A DNA stretch of 64,000 bases, taken from positions 1 through 64,000 of the forward strand of contig CAZMUM010000020.1 of the NCBI GenBank assembly GCA_964569385.1, given 5' to 3'. The stretch's first letter is position 1, and the number at the start of each line of letters is the position of its first letter. The stretch comes from JAADHX01 sp964569385. GTDB lineage: Bacteria > Actinomycetota > Acidimicrobiia > Acidimicrobiales > Poriferisodalaceae. Shown here one piece after another: positions 14,892-24,844 of this stretch. The translations under genes were made by a program, and so were the position numbers. The notes under the pieces are model-generated. The model was not told the DNA's origin and made no database searches. It worked only from the letters and a program-made list of their open reading frames with translations.

Positions 14892-17288
14892 GTGGGTGCC
14901 TTTGTCAAACTCCTGAGCTGGCGGGCTACCCGTGTTCTCGGCATCGTTGTCACCATCGTGATGGCAACCGGTGTTGTTTATGCGGCCGGATACGCCATCG
15001 CGCCCCACAGTGAGGCTGCACTCACGCCCATCGACCGGGCCAGGCTCGAGGTCGACTTCGACTTGACGCCAGGGGCCCAGCGAACCGAGGTCTACGATTC
15101 GTTCAACACCCAAATGGGTGTGCTAAACACGTCGATCGATCGCGAGATCGTGCCCTATGAACGCATTCCCGACACGGTCATCGAAGCTGTCACCGCCGTC
15201 GAAGACGAGAACTTCTTCAACCACCGGGGCTGGGATTTCCGGAGCACCATGCGGGCCTTGCTGTCGAACGTCTCTGCTGGAGACATCAGCCAGGGCGGCT
15301 CCACAATCACCCAGCAAATCGTCAAACTGCGCGTTGTCGGTAGCGAACGCACCCTCAACCGTAAGATCCGCGAGGCCGTGTTGGCCTCACGGATCGAAGA
15401 AGAACTCAGCAAAGAAGAGCTCCTCGAGTTCTACCTAAACGAGATCTATTTCGGTAACGGCGCCTACGGTATTCAGGCCGCAGCCGAGACCTACTACGGC
15501 AAAGATGTTGAGAACCTCGACCATGGCGAGGCCGCGCTCCTCGCCGGGCTCATTCGCCAGCCCGCTATCTTCGACTTCTTCGAAGATGTCGACGTAGCCA
15601 TGCGTCGACGCGAAGTTGGCCTAACGAGGCTGCTCGATCTCGATTACATCAACCGCAATGAGTTCGACCGTTATTTGGCCAGGCCTCTGCCTACTCGCAA
15701 CCTCAGCCCGCGCTTCACTGATGCCAGCCTTCAGCGCGACTACTTCCTCGACGAAGTCGTCAGCGCCGCCCTCGACCTCGAGATTCTTGGCGATACTGCC
15801 GAAGAGCGCTTTAGTGCTGTCTATTCAGGCGGGCTGCGGATCTATTCCACCTACGACCCGGGCATGGAACAAGACATGCGCGACTCGGTCGACGCCTTCT
15901 TTGCCGAGCACGGCGACCGAGGTCAATTCGAGGTTTCGATGGCTACCGTCGAACCCGACACTGGCGCTATCAGAGCCTTCATCGGCGGCCCAGACTTTGC
16001 CGACTTCGAGTTCAATCTCGCTACCCAGGGCAAACGACAGCCTGGCTCCTCATTCAAAACGTACGTACTGACCACTGCTATTGAGCGGGCTGGCTTCTTG
16101 CCATATGACACAGTCAGTGGGCTCGGTCCGTGTTCCTTTGACGATGGCCCGCAGGGTCTGTATACCGTTAACAACTTCGGCCACGGACCCGGCCGGCTCG
16201 GCACTATCCGGACAATGACGACGTCGTCATCAAACTGCGCGTTCGTGCGGCTCGGCATCTTGTCGGACCTCGACGAGGTGGTCGATGTTGCCAGCCGCAT
16301 GACGGGCCGCGAGGGCGACGATCGCTTCTTACCGTTCAAGTCGATGTCGTTGGGCGCCCAGGAAGTCACTCCACTTGAGCAAGCGGTCGGCTATGCCGTG
16401 CTTGCAAATGGGGGTGTCCGAATGGAGCCGTTCTATATCGAGCGCATCGAGGACCGCGACGGAAATGTCATTTACCAACACATCCCCCGCGGCGAGCGGA
16501 TCGTCTCTGAAGCCACCGCGGCGTTGGTCACCCAGATATTGGAGGCTAACGTACTCGCCGGAACTGGACGGCGGGCACAGCTGTCAAACGGCCAGGCTTC
16601 GGCAGGCAAGACTGGCACCGCTCAGGACTTTGGCGACGCATGGTTTGTGGGTTACACCCCGCACTATTCAACCGCTGTATGGATCGGTGACCCCACCGAG
16701 ATCGTGTCCATGCGCAACCTTTGGGGTCTCTCAGGTGTTACCGGAGGCCGGGTCCCTGCCCCCATATTCGGCGACTTCATGAGCAAAATTCACGCCAACC
16801 TGCCTCTGGTTGAGTTTCCTGAACCGCCGCCAGGCCCACGGTCGGGGCGTTTCTTGTTTCTGCCCGACGAAAAGTGCGACGTCGAGGTCGAGCTCGACGA
16901 CGGCACGAAGATCGAATTCGAACTCGATTGCGCTGACGTAAGAGTCGACCTTGAGCCGACTAGGGGTAAGTTCATCCCTCGCGACAATGCGCTTTGCGAG
17001 ATTCAAGTAACCGACGAAGATGGCCTAACTCGCAACGAGAAGGTCCGGTGTAGCGAAGTCCAGGAGCGACTGAACACCACGACCACCACCACCGAAGAAG
17101 AGACAACCACTACTTCTGAGGGTGATGGCGGTGGTACGACGACGGCACCTGGCGATGGAACAACCACAACCACCGCTGCTGCTAGCACCACCACGACGGG
17201 GTCGACTACTACCACCGCGCCGACCACAACTACCACCGCCGCTACAACCACGACGACGGCGGCAACGGCCACGACCGCGGGCGGCTAA
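14892..17288 (+). CDS. Class A penicillin-binding protein (transglycosylase/transpeptidase)
   Basis: This 798-aa membrane enzyme polymerises and cross-links peptidoglycan. A single membrane helix (about 13-38) leads to the GT51 domain, with catalytic Glu104 in EDENFFNHRG and the motifs GGSTITQQ and RKIREAVLASRIEEELSKE. The transpeptidase domain has the nucleophile Ser386 in PGSSFK, SSSN, and the KTG motif at 573-575. A Cys-containing tail follows, then about 65 residues of mostly Thr (from about 730), likely a wall-spanning or glycosylated linker. I chose the GTG preceded by GGAGG four bases before it. The gene is divergent from thiamine pyrophosphokinase. Confidence 0.93.
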   Translation: MGAFVKLLSWRATRVLGIVVTIVMATGVVYAAGYAIAPHSEAALTPIDRARLEVDFDLTPGAQRTEVYDSFNTQMGVLNTSIDREIVPYERIPDTVIEAVTAVEDENFFNHRGWDFRSTMRALLSNVSAGDISQGGSTITQQIVKLRVVGSERTLNRKIREAVLASRIEEELSKEELLEFYLNEIYFGNGAYGIQAAAETYYGKDVENLDHGEAALLAGLIRQPAIFDFFEDVDVAMRRREVGLTRLLDLDYINRNEFDRYLARPLPTRNLSPRFTDASLQRDYFLDEVVSAALDLEILGDTAEERFSAVYSGGLRIYSTYDPGMEQDMRDSVDAFFAEHGDRGQFEVSMATVEPDTGAIRAFIGGPDFADFEFNLATQGKRQPGSSFKTYVLTTAIERAGFLPYDTVSGLGPCSFDDGPQGLYTVNNFGHGPGRLGTIRTMTTSSSNCAFVRLGILSDLDEVVDVASRMTGREGDDRFLPFKSMSLGAQEVTPLEQAVGYAVLANGGVRMEPFYIERIEDRDGNVIYQHIPRGERIVSEATAALVTQILEANVLAGTGRRAQLSNGQASAGKTGTAQDFGDAWFVGYTPHYSTAVWIGDPTEIVSMRNLWGLSGVTGGRVPAPIFGDFMSKIHANLPLVEFPEPPPGPRSGRFLFLPDEKCDVEVELDDGTKIEFELDCADVRVDLEPTRGKFIPRDNALCEIQVTDEDGLTRNEKVRCSEVQERLNTTTTTTEEETTTTSEGDGGGTTTAPGDGTTTTTAAASTTTTGSTTTTAPTTTTTAATTTTTAATATTAGG

Positions 17289-17401
17289 CTCTTGGGTTTT
17301 CGAGAATTCGACACCGACGGCGCCGAGATGACCATGCGTCGACTATCTGGTGATAGAACGAGGTTCATGCCCCCAACCTTGTCAACTGTTCGGAGGTGGT
17401 C

Positions 17402-18133
17402 GTGAGCAGCCTCGATTCGTTGCTGTCAGTCCAGGATCTAGATACCAGGCTCGACCAGATCGAGCACCGACGTGGTCATTTGCCTGAGGACGAGAAGCTG
17501 ACCGAGTTGGCTTCGTCGTTATCGGCGTTGACCGAAGATCGGTCCGGAGTTGCTTCTCAGCACCACGATCTCGAACGGGAGCAGAAACGTATCGAGGACG
17601 AGGTTGCCAGCCTCGATGCGAAAGCGACGGCCGATAACGAGAAGCTGTACGACGGATCTATCACATCGCCTAAGGACGCTGGTGCGCTTCAGGACGAGAT
17701 CGCGAGTCTTCGACGTCGCCAGACTCAACTCGAAGACGACGTCCTCGAGTTGATGGAGCAAGCCGAACCACTAGCAGCCACGCTCGCCGGTTTCGATTCT
17801 AAATCGGCCGAACTCGATGCCGAGCGGGGCCGAGTCGATGCTAATCGAACTGTTGCACTTGCTGAACTGGATGCCGAGTGCAGCGCGGTTCGGACCGAAC
17901 GAGGGTCCCAAGCGGCCAAGGTCGACGTCGAACTCATCGAGCGGTACGAGAAGCTCCGCAGTCGATCACGAGGCGGCATAGTGATCGGCCGGATCGAGGC
18001 CGGCCGATGCACCGCGTGTGGTCTTGGCCAGTCGTCGATGTTTCTCGATCGGGTTAAGGGGTCCGACACCGACGAGATTCATCAATGCGAAGAGTGCGGG
18101 GTCATGCTGGCAGCACCCAGCTCCGACTCGTGA
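17402..18133 (+). CDS. Coiled-coil protein with C-terminal zinc ribbon (COG1579 family)
   Basis: This 243-aa protein consists of a long antiparallel coiled coil (about 1-185, heptad-rich with EREQKRIEDEVASLDAK) followed by a C4 zinc ribbon with CTACG and CEECG near the end. This is the zf-RING_7 layout of COG1579 proteins, common in actinobacteria and thought to bind nucleic acid; the best-studied relative is a Helicobacter flagellar protein. Start GTG at 17402 has GGAGG five bases before it; an in-frame GTG two codons earlier overlaps that site. It heads a run with a membrane protein and a phosphatase. Confidence 0.85.
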   Translation: MSSLDSLLSVQDLDTRLDQIEHRRGHLPEDEKLTELASSLSALTEDRSGVASQHHDLEREQKRIEDEVASLDAKATADNEKLYDGSITSPKDAGALQDEIASLRRRQTQLEDDVLELMEQAEPLAATLAGFDSKSAELDAERGRVDANRTVALAELDAECSAVRTERGSQAAKVDVELIERYEKLRSRSRGGIVIGRIEAGRCTACGLGQSSMFLDRVKGSDTDEIHQCEECGVMLAAPSSDS

Positions 18134-18153
18134 TTCGCAGTTAACAACTGGCC

Positions 18154-18660
18154 ATGATCATCTGGTTTGCGGGCATGTCGCTGGTCTTGATGTGGATCGT
18201 GTTCCGCGATCCTGCAATCGATCACCGACTTGTGGTTGTCGGCGCGTTGCTCCCCGACGTGGTCGATGGGCCGGTAGGCCACCTGGCGATTGGTCACACG
18301 TTACTTTTTTCGGTTGTGCTGTTGTTCGCCATCATGGGTGCCACCGTTGGTCATCGTCGCCTGCGACGTCGACTTCTGGCCATTCCGATTGGCTGGTTCT
18401 TTCACCTTCTGTTGGACCCGGTCTGGTCAGAAACCGCGATCTTTTGGTGGCCAGCACTTGGAACATCGTTCGAGGACGTAGCCATACTCGCCTTCGACCG
18501 ACCGATCGTCCTCACTGCTCTACTTGAGCTGGCGGGGGTCGTCGCCCTTTGGTGGGCCTGGAGTCGCTTCGGCCTGAACGACAGCAATCGGCGACGGGTG
18601 TTTGTGCGTACTGGTCGAATCGACCGCAGCCTCACCGGCGGAGAGCCACCCGCGTGTTGA
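18154..18660 (+). CDS. YdjM-like membrane-bound metal-dependent hydrolase family protein
   Basis: This 168-aa protein has about four membrane helices. It carries the Asp/His pattern of the YdjM family: LLPDVVDGPVGH, AIGHTLLFSV, and GWFFHLLLDPVWSE followed by FWWP. The family's reaction is not established. The gene starts 20 bases after the zinc-ribbon gene and overlaps the start of the phosphatase gene by seven bases, so the three are probably co-transcribed. Confidence 0.72.
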   Translation: MIIWFAGMSLVLMWIVFRDPAIDHRLVVVGALLPDVVDGPVGHLAIGHTLLFSVVLLFAIMGATVGHRRLRRRLLAIPIGWFFHLLLDPVWSETAIFWWPALGTSFEDVAILAFDRPIVLTALLELAGVVALWWAWSRFGLNDSNRRRVFVRTGRIDRSLTGGEPPAC

Positions 18661-19241
18661 CTCTGTTGCGCCACGGGCGGACCGCGGCCAATGCCACTGG
18701 GTTGCTCCAGGGCCGAATCGACAACCCTCTCGACGACTACGGACTTCTGCAGGCCAGAGCTGCGGCCAACGCCCTGACCAGCGTCGACTTGGTGATCGCC
18801 TCACCGCTGATTCGGGCTCAAGCAACGGCTTCGCTTGTGGCGACGGCAAACAACATCGAGGTGCAGACCGACGATCGCTTCATCGAACTCGACTACGGCG
18901 AGTACGACACGTTGCCATTGAGCGACATTCCCCCTCACGCCTGGAAACAGTGGCAAACTGATCCCGACTTCGCTCCGCCGGGCGGTGAACGCCCGCGAGA
19001 TCTCCAACTTAGGGTCGTTGAGGCCCTTGAAGATCTTTCCAATGTCGCCAGCGAACGTCACGTCGTAGTTGTTAGTCACATGTCGCCGATAAAGGTGGCC
19101 GTGCAGTGGGCGCTAGGGGTCGAGACCTACCAGATGTTTCGCATGACATTGGCACCGGCGGCAATATGTCGGATCGACTTCAACCGAACTCGCCCGTCGC
19201 TGTCGGCTTTCAACGACCTTGGTCATCTAGCCAACATCTAA
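18654..19241 (+). CDS. Histidine phosphatase family protein (phosphoglycerate mutase-like)
   Basis: This 195-aa enzyme begins at GTG with the catalytic motif LLRHGRT, where the His is phosphorylated. Other pocket residues are the Arg of ASPLIRAQAT, the acid ELDYGEYD, and the second His in VVVSHMSPIK. Length fits small cobalamin-phosphatase/GpmB-like members. In many actinobacteria a phosphatase of this kind follows a COG1579 zinc-ribbon gene and may be joined to an RNase H domain; here only the phosphatase is present. Substrate cannot be deduced. Confidence 0.85.
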   Translation: MLTLLRHGRTAANATGLLQGRIDNPLDDYGLLQARAAANALTSVDLVIASPLIRAQATASLVATANNIEVQTDDRFIELDYGEYDTLPLSDIPPHAWKQWQTDPDFAPPGGERPRDLQLRVVEALEDLSNVASERHVVVVSHMSPIKVAVQWALGVETYQMFRMTLAPAAICRIDFNRTRPSLSAFNDLGHLANI

Positions 19242-19253
19242 CCAGACGCTCGG

Positions 19254-20015
19254 CTAGACGTCGGGCGTTACATCGACCGCAGTTGTTGTGGTGTCGGCCT
19301 GAGTTGTCGATGTGCTCGAAGTGGTCGTAGTCGAAGTGGTGGTAGTGGTCGTGGTTGTTGTTGTCGTCGTAGTGGTTGGCGGTTCGGTGGTGGTTGTGCC
19401 TGGCGCAGGTGTTGTCGTGGAAGTGCTAGAGGTGGTGGTAATGCCACGACGTTCGTTGGACAAGCGGCGAGCTTCATCGGGGTCGGTGGTGAAGGTCCCC
19501 TGGCACGCACTCTGGCGGATTCCACTGGCGACCGCACCGTTGGAGAACACACAGATTCCAACAATCGCGGGATCAAGGGCGTCGACTGTTGTGGTGGTGG
19601 CGTCGGGTCCTAGCGTGGGTTGGGGGCTCGCGACTGTCGATCCGGGGGTGCCCGCAGTGGTTATCCGTGGGGTTTGGAGCGATGTGGTCGAACTCAAGGG
19701 CACCACAACGGAACCAACCTCATTGTCGGCGACAGCACTGCTGCTGTCATCGTCGTCAGATGACGGGGGTGAGCCAGATCCGGCGCTTGGGGAAGGCGAC
19801 TGGGCCGGATCCGGGGATGCGGCTACCGCGGCAGCGGTTGGCTCGATGGTGATCCCGTTCAGCGTCGCGTTGGCGCCGCTGGTCACCGACGTCGCTTGAC
19901 CACCTCGGGTCGCGATGATGATCAGAAATGGAGTCAGTGACAGCAGTATGAGTGCGGCTGTCCCGACGCGTCTGGCGGTCACGGGGCAATCTCGTCTTGT
20001 TAGTCGGTCGAGCAT
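19254..20015 (-). CDS. Exported Thr/Ser-rich low-complexity protein
   Basis: This 253-aa protein has an N-terminal hydrophobic helix (about 18-36) that could be a signal or anchor. A Ser/Pro/Asp-rich segment and a small two-Cys segment (VGICVFSNGAVASGIRQSAC) follow, then a C-terminal tail of long Thr runs ending VDVTPDV. The Thr codons are mixed (ACC, ACA, ACT, ACG), so the tract looks selected as protein and not a slipped DNA repeat. No enzyme motif is seen. It is probably a surface protein with a glycosylated stalk. It faces the phosphatase gene with only 12 bases between their ends. Confidence 0.65.
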   Translation of the reverse strand: MLDRLTRRDCPVTARRVGTAALILLSLTPFLIIIATRGGQATSVTSGANATLNGITIEPTAAAVAASPDPAQSPSPSAGSGSPPSSDDDDSSSAVADNEVGSVVVPLSSTTSLQTPRITTAGTPGSTVASPQPTLGPDATTTTVDALDPAIVGICVFSNGAVASGIRQSACQGTFTTDPDEARRLSNERRGITTTSSTSTTTPAPGTTTTEPPTTTTTTTTTTTTTTSTTTTSSTSTTQADTTTTAVDVTPDV

Positions 20016-20110
20016 CGTGATGTTATGTGCTCAGACAGCGCGATGGGGCTCGGCCAACCCCGATTTCTTTGCGCTCAGAGGGCCCAACGCTGGTCGCGAC
20101 AGCTGTGTTG

Positions 20111-21304
20111 TTATCCGGTTCGGCCGAACGTGACCGATAACGAGACCTGTTCGCCGTCGCGGATAACGGTCAGCGTGCTTGTCGAATCGGGTTTGCGTAC
20201 AAGAACCGCCGCTCGTAGATCGCTGCTGCCTCTGATTGGTTGTCCGTCGATGAAGATCACTACGTCGCCGCTCTGGAGCCCGCTGAGGTAGGCGGCGCTG
20301 TCGTCGAGCACCTCTTGGATGAGCGCGCCGGGAGTGCCGTCTAACGTAGACGTTGTGCTCACGCCAAGCAGAGCGAGCTGAACATCTTCACCAGCAACGA
20401 TTTGGCTGGCGACCAGCTTGGCTAACTCGATCGTGACGGCAAACCCGACGCCCGAGTTCTCGCCGGATTCGGTGAAGATTTGGGAGTTGATGCCAATTAC
20501 CTCACCAGCGAGGTTAACGAGCGGGCCGCCCGAGTTACCTGGGTTAATGGCGGCATCGGTCTGCACCATGGGCACGTTGTTTGGTCCGTTGGACAAGATC
20601 CGGTGGGTGGCGCTCACGATTCCGGCGGTGACCGTCTGGTCGAGCCCGAACGGACTGCCAACAGCAACTGCTAGTTGTCCGACGGCTGTTTCTGAGCCGT
20701 TGGCTAGGACTGCGAATGGGAGTTCTCGGTCGACGTTGATTCGCACAACACCAATATCGGACAAAGCATGACTGCCGACTACCTCGCCCTGAACAGAGCT
20801 ACCGTCGGCGAGCCTGACGATTACGGTATCGACGTTGTCGACTACGTGAGCGGCGGTGAGAATGAGCCCAGAGCTATCGTAGATGACGCCAGATCCGAGT
20901 CCCGTACCGGTGTCGAATTGCACGACGGCCGGGCCAACTAGCGCGGCCGCTCGGGCGAACGGCTCGTCTGTGAAGTCCATGCCGACGCTGATGGGTGGGG
21001 CCGTGCTTGTGGTGGGTGCAGCAGCAACTTGCGTTGGCGCTGGGGTTGTCGTGGCCGGTGTTTCTAACGTTGATCCCGTTGTTCGGTCGGCGACCACGTA
21101 AGAAACTCCAGCGGCGGTAGCCACGACAATCGCAAAACCGGCCAGCGCAGCCAATCCAGCCAGGAGGCGCCTGCCCCGTCGCCGAGGCGGAGTTGGTGTT
21201 GGCGCCGCGATGGTCATCGGCGTGCTGCCAATAACTGGTGAATTGTGGCCGAAGGGCCAGGTAGCGGTCATTTGTGACGGCGGAGTTGGGTCTTGATCGT
21301 GCAT
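20111..21304 (-). CDS. HtrA/DegP-type serine protease with PDZ domain, membrane anchored
   Basis: This 397-aa envelope protease has a Pro-rich cytoplasmic tail, an Arg cluster and one membrane helix (about 47-72). A Thr/Ala linker leads to a trypsin-like domain with the triad His153 (TAAHVVD), Asp183 (LSDIGVV) and Ser258 (NPGNSGGP). A C-terminal PDZ domain (about 300-395) has GDVVIFIDGQPI. It would degrade or refold damaged exported proteins. The ATG of MHDQDPTPP is chosen; an upstream extension would run into the RNase P RNA gene. It is transcribed the same way as rnpB, just downstream of it. Confidence 0.9.
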   Translation of the reverse strand: MHDQDPTPPSQMTATWPFGHNSPVIGSTPMTIAAPTPTPPRRRGRRLLAGLAALAGFAIVVATAAGVSYVVADRTTGSTLETPATTTPAPTQVAAAPTTSTAPPISVGMDFTDEPFARAAALVGPAVVQFDTGTGLGSGVIYDSSGLILTAAHVVDNVDTVIVRLADGSSVQGEVVGSHALSDIGVVRINVDRELPFAVLANGSETAVGQLAVAVGSPFGLDQTVTAGIVSATHRILSNGPNNVPMVQTDAAINPGNSGGPLVNLAGEVIGINSQIFTESGENSGVGFAVTIELAKLVASQIVAGEDVQLALLGVSTTSTLDGTPGALIQEVLDDSAAYLSGLQSGDVVIFIDGQPIRGSSDLRAAVLVRKPDSTSTLTVIRDGEQVSLSVTFGRTG

Positions 21305-21410
21305 CTCGATCTTTGCTCCAGAGGGGTAGTTGTCTATACAACGCCCCAAGTACTCCTGGTGTTCCTGAAAGTTCCTGAAGTCCCACTCGATGTTGCTAGA
21401 GCAGCAGAGA

Positions 21411-21796
<386 letters not shown>

Positions 21797-21802
21797 ACCT
21801 TA

Positions 21803-24136
21803 CTAGCAAATCAGATCGGTGAGGCCTGGGTTCCAGTAGCGTATGACGTAGCTGTCGCCGATGGTTCCGTTGGTGTCGGTGTAGGTCTGGCCGACGACGC
21901 TGGCAATCCAGCCGTTGTTCTTTCTGACTTGGAAGCTAGTGACGCCACCTACCGCCGACCAACTCAGCTTTATTCCGCCGCCAACCAGGGCAGTAGCGGT
22001 GCACGAGGGTGCAGGGTTTCCGCCAACGTTGGCGCACGGAACGTCGGTGATCGTGCCACCGACTCGATAACGAATCTCATAGACGAGAGCTTGGTTGCCA
22101 CCCGCTGTGGTGTCAGTGAACGTCGTGCCAGCCGTGGATCCAATCCAGCCATTGTTTCTGCGGACGTGATAGGTGTTTACGCCCGCTACGGCGTCCCAGA
22201 CGATGAGAGCATCGCCGTTGCCCTGGAACGTCGCGGTACAAGCTGGTGATGGTCCACCAGCCTCGTTGGTACACGGAATCTCGGTGGGGCTGCCGCCGGT
22301 CCAGTAACGGATGACGAAGACATCGGCCATGGATCCGCTAGTTGTGTGGTTCGTAGCGCTGACCGTTGCGACCCAGGACCCGTTCCTACGAACTTGATAC
22401 GAGTTCTGGCCTGGGATTGCATCCCAGACGAGGTTTGCTGAGCCACCCTGGCTGATCGTCGCGGTACAGGTCGGAGCGACCCCGCCCGTTATGGTTACGT
22501 CTCGCTCAGCCCATTGCAACGAGATGTTGTTGCTGGCGTCGAGCGCCCGGACGTCGATCCGATAGTCGTCTGCTGTAGCAACAGCCACATTGGTGTCTAG
22601 ATCGCCTGCCCCATTGGCCGAAGTGGTGAACACATGTGGGTTCGTACCCAGAGTGCTGTCGGCCTGTAGCCATTGCCCGTTGTCGGCTTGCAGCCGGTAC
22701 TGGTAGTCGGTGACCGCCACATTGTCGCCCGCAGTCGCTTTGACATTCACCGGAGTCGCGACGGTCGCTCCTTGGCTTGGCGCGGTAATAGTCGCGGTGG
22801 TCGGAGGCAATGTGTCGCCGACCGGACCGAAGTCGAACACGGCGGTTGTTCCAACTTCGAATCCGTTTGTACGGTCGCCGTCATACCCGACGAGCAGACC
22901 CCGCTCGGTGACTCGCAATTCTTCGGCGCCACCGAAAGAGTTGTTGCCTGGGTTCCACGTAAGGGGTGTGCCGTCAGAGATCCTGAGCGCGGCCAACTGA
23001 CTCCGCCACACACCACCAGCAAAGAAAACACCTGTGCAGAAGTCGAGTGTGTTCGGCGCCATGAGCTGGCTGGCTCCTGGGCCAGCATCGATCTTACAGA
23101 AGTGACCCCCCACGTAGACCGCTTCGTCCGATATGGCGACGCTGAAGTTCGAGTCGCGCATGTATTTAGTCCATAGAGGCGTCTGTGGCGACTCTGTGGT
23201 CGGTACCAGATACACATAGTCAGAAACCGTGGCTGTGCCATACACGAGAGCGATGTACTGACCGTCGGGGCTGACGCCGGCGTCTTGAAGATCGATGGTT
23301 GGTGTTGGTATCGACGACCGGTGGGGGGTGAGGCTTGGCGTGCCAGGAGTAGCGATGTTGATGACAGCGGTCGGTCCAGTAGCGACACCACTAATTGAGC
23401 TCCAGCGTCCTCCCGCGATGAGCCGAGTTCCGGCCGGATTGATCGCTAGTCCTCGAAACGTTGAGGTGCTGTTCGAGGTTACGTTGAGGTTGAACGAGGC
23501 GAGGTTGCCTGTCGTCGCATTGACCTCAGCCAACCTCGGTTGCGAAACCGCTCCGAGGGTGGTGTAGTCGCCGCCGATGAACAGGCGTGAACCGACAAGG
23601 GCCATGTGGTTGATCTTGCCGTTAGCGGCGCCCACCTGAAAGTCGGTGTCTACTGCACAATCTGGCATGTACATCTTGACTATCTTGCGTCTGGTGTGAG
23701 TAACGCCATTTGCGTCGGTGACGTTGTTGAACCGACCAGAAACAAACATCGAGTTCGGCGTATCACCAGGAATAATGTCGAGTACGTCGCCATCGAAGGT
23801 GATGTCTGTGCACACGATCTCTTTGGTATCGATATGCCAAGCGGTGAAGTAGGGCTGGCCGATCGTCGTGCCGTTCTGGAGTCTCACCTGGGCGAAGTTG
23901 CCGCCAGAAACGATGAAGTTTCCGATCTGGTTTGCGGCGAAGGTCTCGCGGCCGGGGGTATAGACGATCCTCGGGTAGCCGGTCACCGGCACATCGGGCA
24001 CTAGGCCGGGATGATTGATGGCGGCACCAGCGCTGTCGATCGAACTGAGTGGAATCGGGGCAACACCCACCACAGCAGCTACCGCGAACGTCACTACAGC
24101 TATGCGCGCCACGCGACGACGTAAACGACTAGACAT
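21803..24136 (-). CDS. Secreted beta-propeller protein with three C-terminal Cys-bracketed repeats
   Basis: This 777-aa secreted protein has an Arg-rich signal peptide with the hydrophobic segment AVVTFAVAAVVGVAPIPL. Residues about 45-460 resemble a delta-60/beta-propeller region with repeated motifs such as FIVSGGNF, FIGGDYTTLG and LIAGGRWSSISG. An Ig-like segment follows (TATITAPSQGATVATPVNV). At the end are three repeats of about 75 residues, each starting CTAT and holding VRRNGSW, VRRNNGW or VRKNNGW, with C-terminal Cys. They look fibronectin-III-like. The ATG has GAGG six bases before it. It is probably a surface adhesin or matrix protein; ligand unknown. Confidence 0.78.
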   Translation of the reverse strand: MSSRLRRRVARIAVVTFAVAAVVGVAPIPLSSIDSAGAAINHPGLVPDVPVTGYPRIVYTPGRETFAANQIGNFIVSGGNFAQVRLQNGTTIGQPYFTAWHIDTKEIVCTDITFDGDVLDIIPGDTPNSMFVSGRFNNVTDANGVTHTRRKIVKMYMPDCAVDTDFQVGAANGKINHMALVGSRLFIGGDYTTLGAVSQPRLAEVNATTGNLASFNLNVTSNSTSTFRGLAINPAGTRLIAGGRWSSISGVATGPTAVINIATPGTPSLTPHRSSIPTPTIDLQDAGVSPDGQYIALVYGTATVSDYVYLVPTTESPQTPLWTKYMRDSNFSVAISDEAVYVGGHFCKIDAGPGASQLMAPNTLDFCTGVFFAGGVWRSQLAALRISDGTPLTWNPGNNSFGGAEELRVTERGLLVGYDGDRTNGFEVGTTAVFDFGPVGDTLPPTTATITAPSQGATVATPVNVKATAGDNVAVTDYQYRLQADNGQWLQADSTLGTNPHVFTTSANGAGDLDTNVAVATADDYRIDVRALDASNNISLQWAERDVTITGGVAPTCTATISQGGSANLVWDAIPGQNSYQVRRNGSWVATVSATNHTTSGSMADVFVIRYWTGGSPTEIPCTNEAGGPSPACTATFQGNGDALIVWDAVAGVNTYHVRRNNGWIGSTAGTTFTDTTAGGNQALVYEIRYRVGGTITDVPCANVGGNPAPSCTATALVGGGIKLSWSAVGGVTSFQVRKNNGWIASVVGQTYTDTNGTIGDSYVIRYWNPGLTDLIC

Positions 24137-24223
24137 TTCAAACCTCGGGAATGGGCCATTTTGGGACCTGTTCAACTTGAGAGTCAACCACCTACAGTGG
24201 TTGAAAGCAAACATCTGCGTCGA

Positions 24224-24691
24224 TCAGTCGATCAGCGAATGGCCGCTGTCGACCCGTCGTGCTGCAACCACGCCACCGATCGTCGCGAGACTAGTGCCGA
24301 TTACGATTTGGCTCAGAACGAGGATCGGGTCAAAGTCGATATCGCCGATCAGCGCCAACAACAAGTGTATGAACGTCAGTAACAGCAAACACGGAAGCGC
24401 GGCTAAGGCGCCGTGAAGCCCGGCCGTGTCTGGCCGAATTCGCCCCGCGACGGCTCCGCCAAGCACGAACGCAGCAAAGATCCCGATCGTGACCACAAAG
24501 TTCCATGCTGAACCGTCGGCGAGAATCCGTCCGGCGACCACTCCAAGTGGTACTGCGAGGATTGTCGTGAGTAACGCGCCTCGCGCAATCGCGTCGGTGC
24601 TGATGTCGTATCCGAGCAATTTCGGTCTGGTGTTGCTTGCCACGCGGCCCAGTATTTCAGAGTCTCGCCCTCGCGTTGAGCCAGCCTCCAT
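24224..24691 (-). CDS. Small integral membrane protein, four helices
   Basis: This 155-aa protein has a polar N-terminus of about 30 residues and then four hydrophobic helices separated by short loops, including a Gly-rich pair GIFAAFVLGGAVAGRI. It resembles the TIGR04086-like group of actinobacterial and firmicute membrane proteins only in overall layout. No catalytic motif is visible and no function can be offered. It lies 87 bases upstream of the secreted propeller gene on the same strand. Confidence 0.6.
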   Translation of the reverse strand: MEAGSTRGRDSEILGRVASNTRPKLLGYDISTDAIARGALLTTILAVPLGVVAGRILADGSAWNFVVTIGIFAAFVLGGAVAGRIRPDTAGLHGALAALPCLLLLTFIHLLLALIGDIDFDPILVLSQIVIGTSLATIGGVVAARRVDSGHSLID

Positions 24692-24844
24692 AGAAACGAT
24701 GCTTCATTGGGGTGGACATACACGGTTTGGCGCGGGAGAATCTGACGCCAACCAAATGCCAAGGCAGTATTCCCCCACAGCTCAGCCTGTATCTATCCAG
24801 AGTGTATTTGTTCAGACAGTAACTATTTCGTTTGTTCCAGGAGA

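Noticed and set aside
19312..19440. Microsatellite of GTGGTA-like units
   Set aside because: The units are mixed Thr codons on the minus strand and not an exact short repeat; it is coding.
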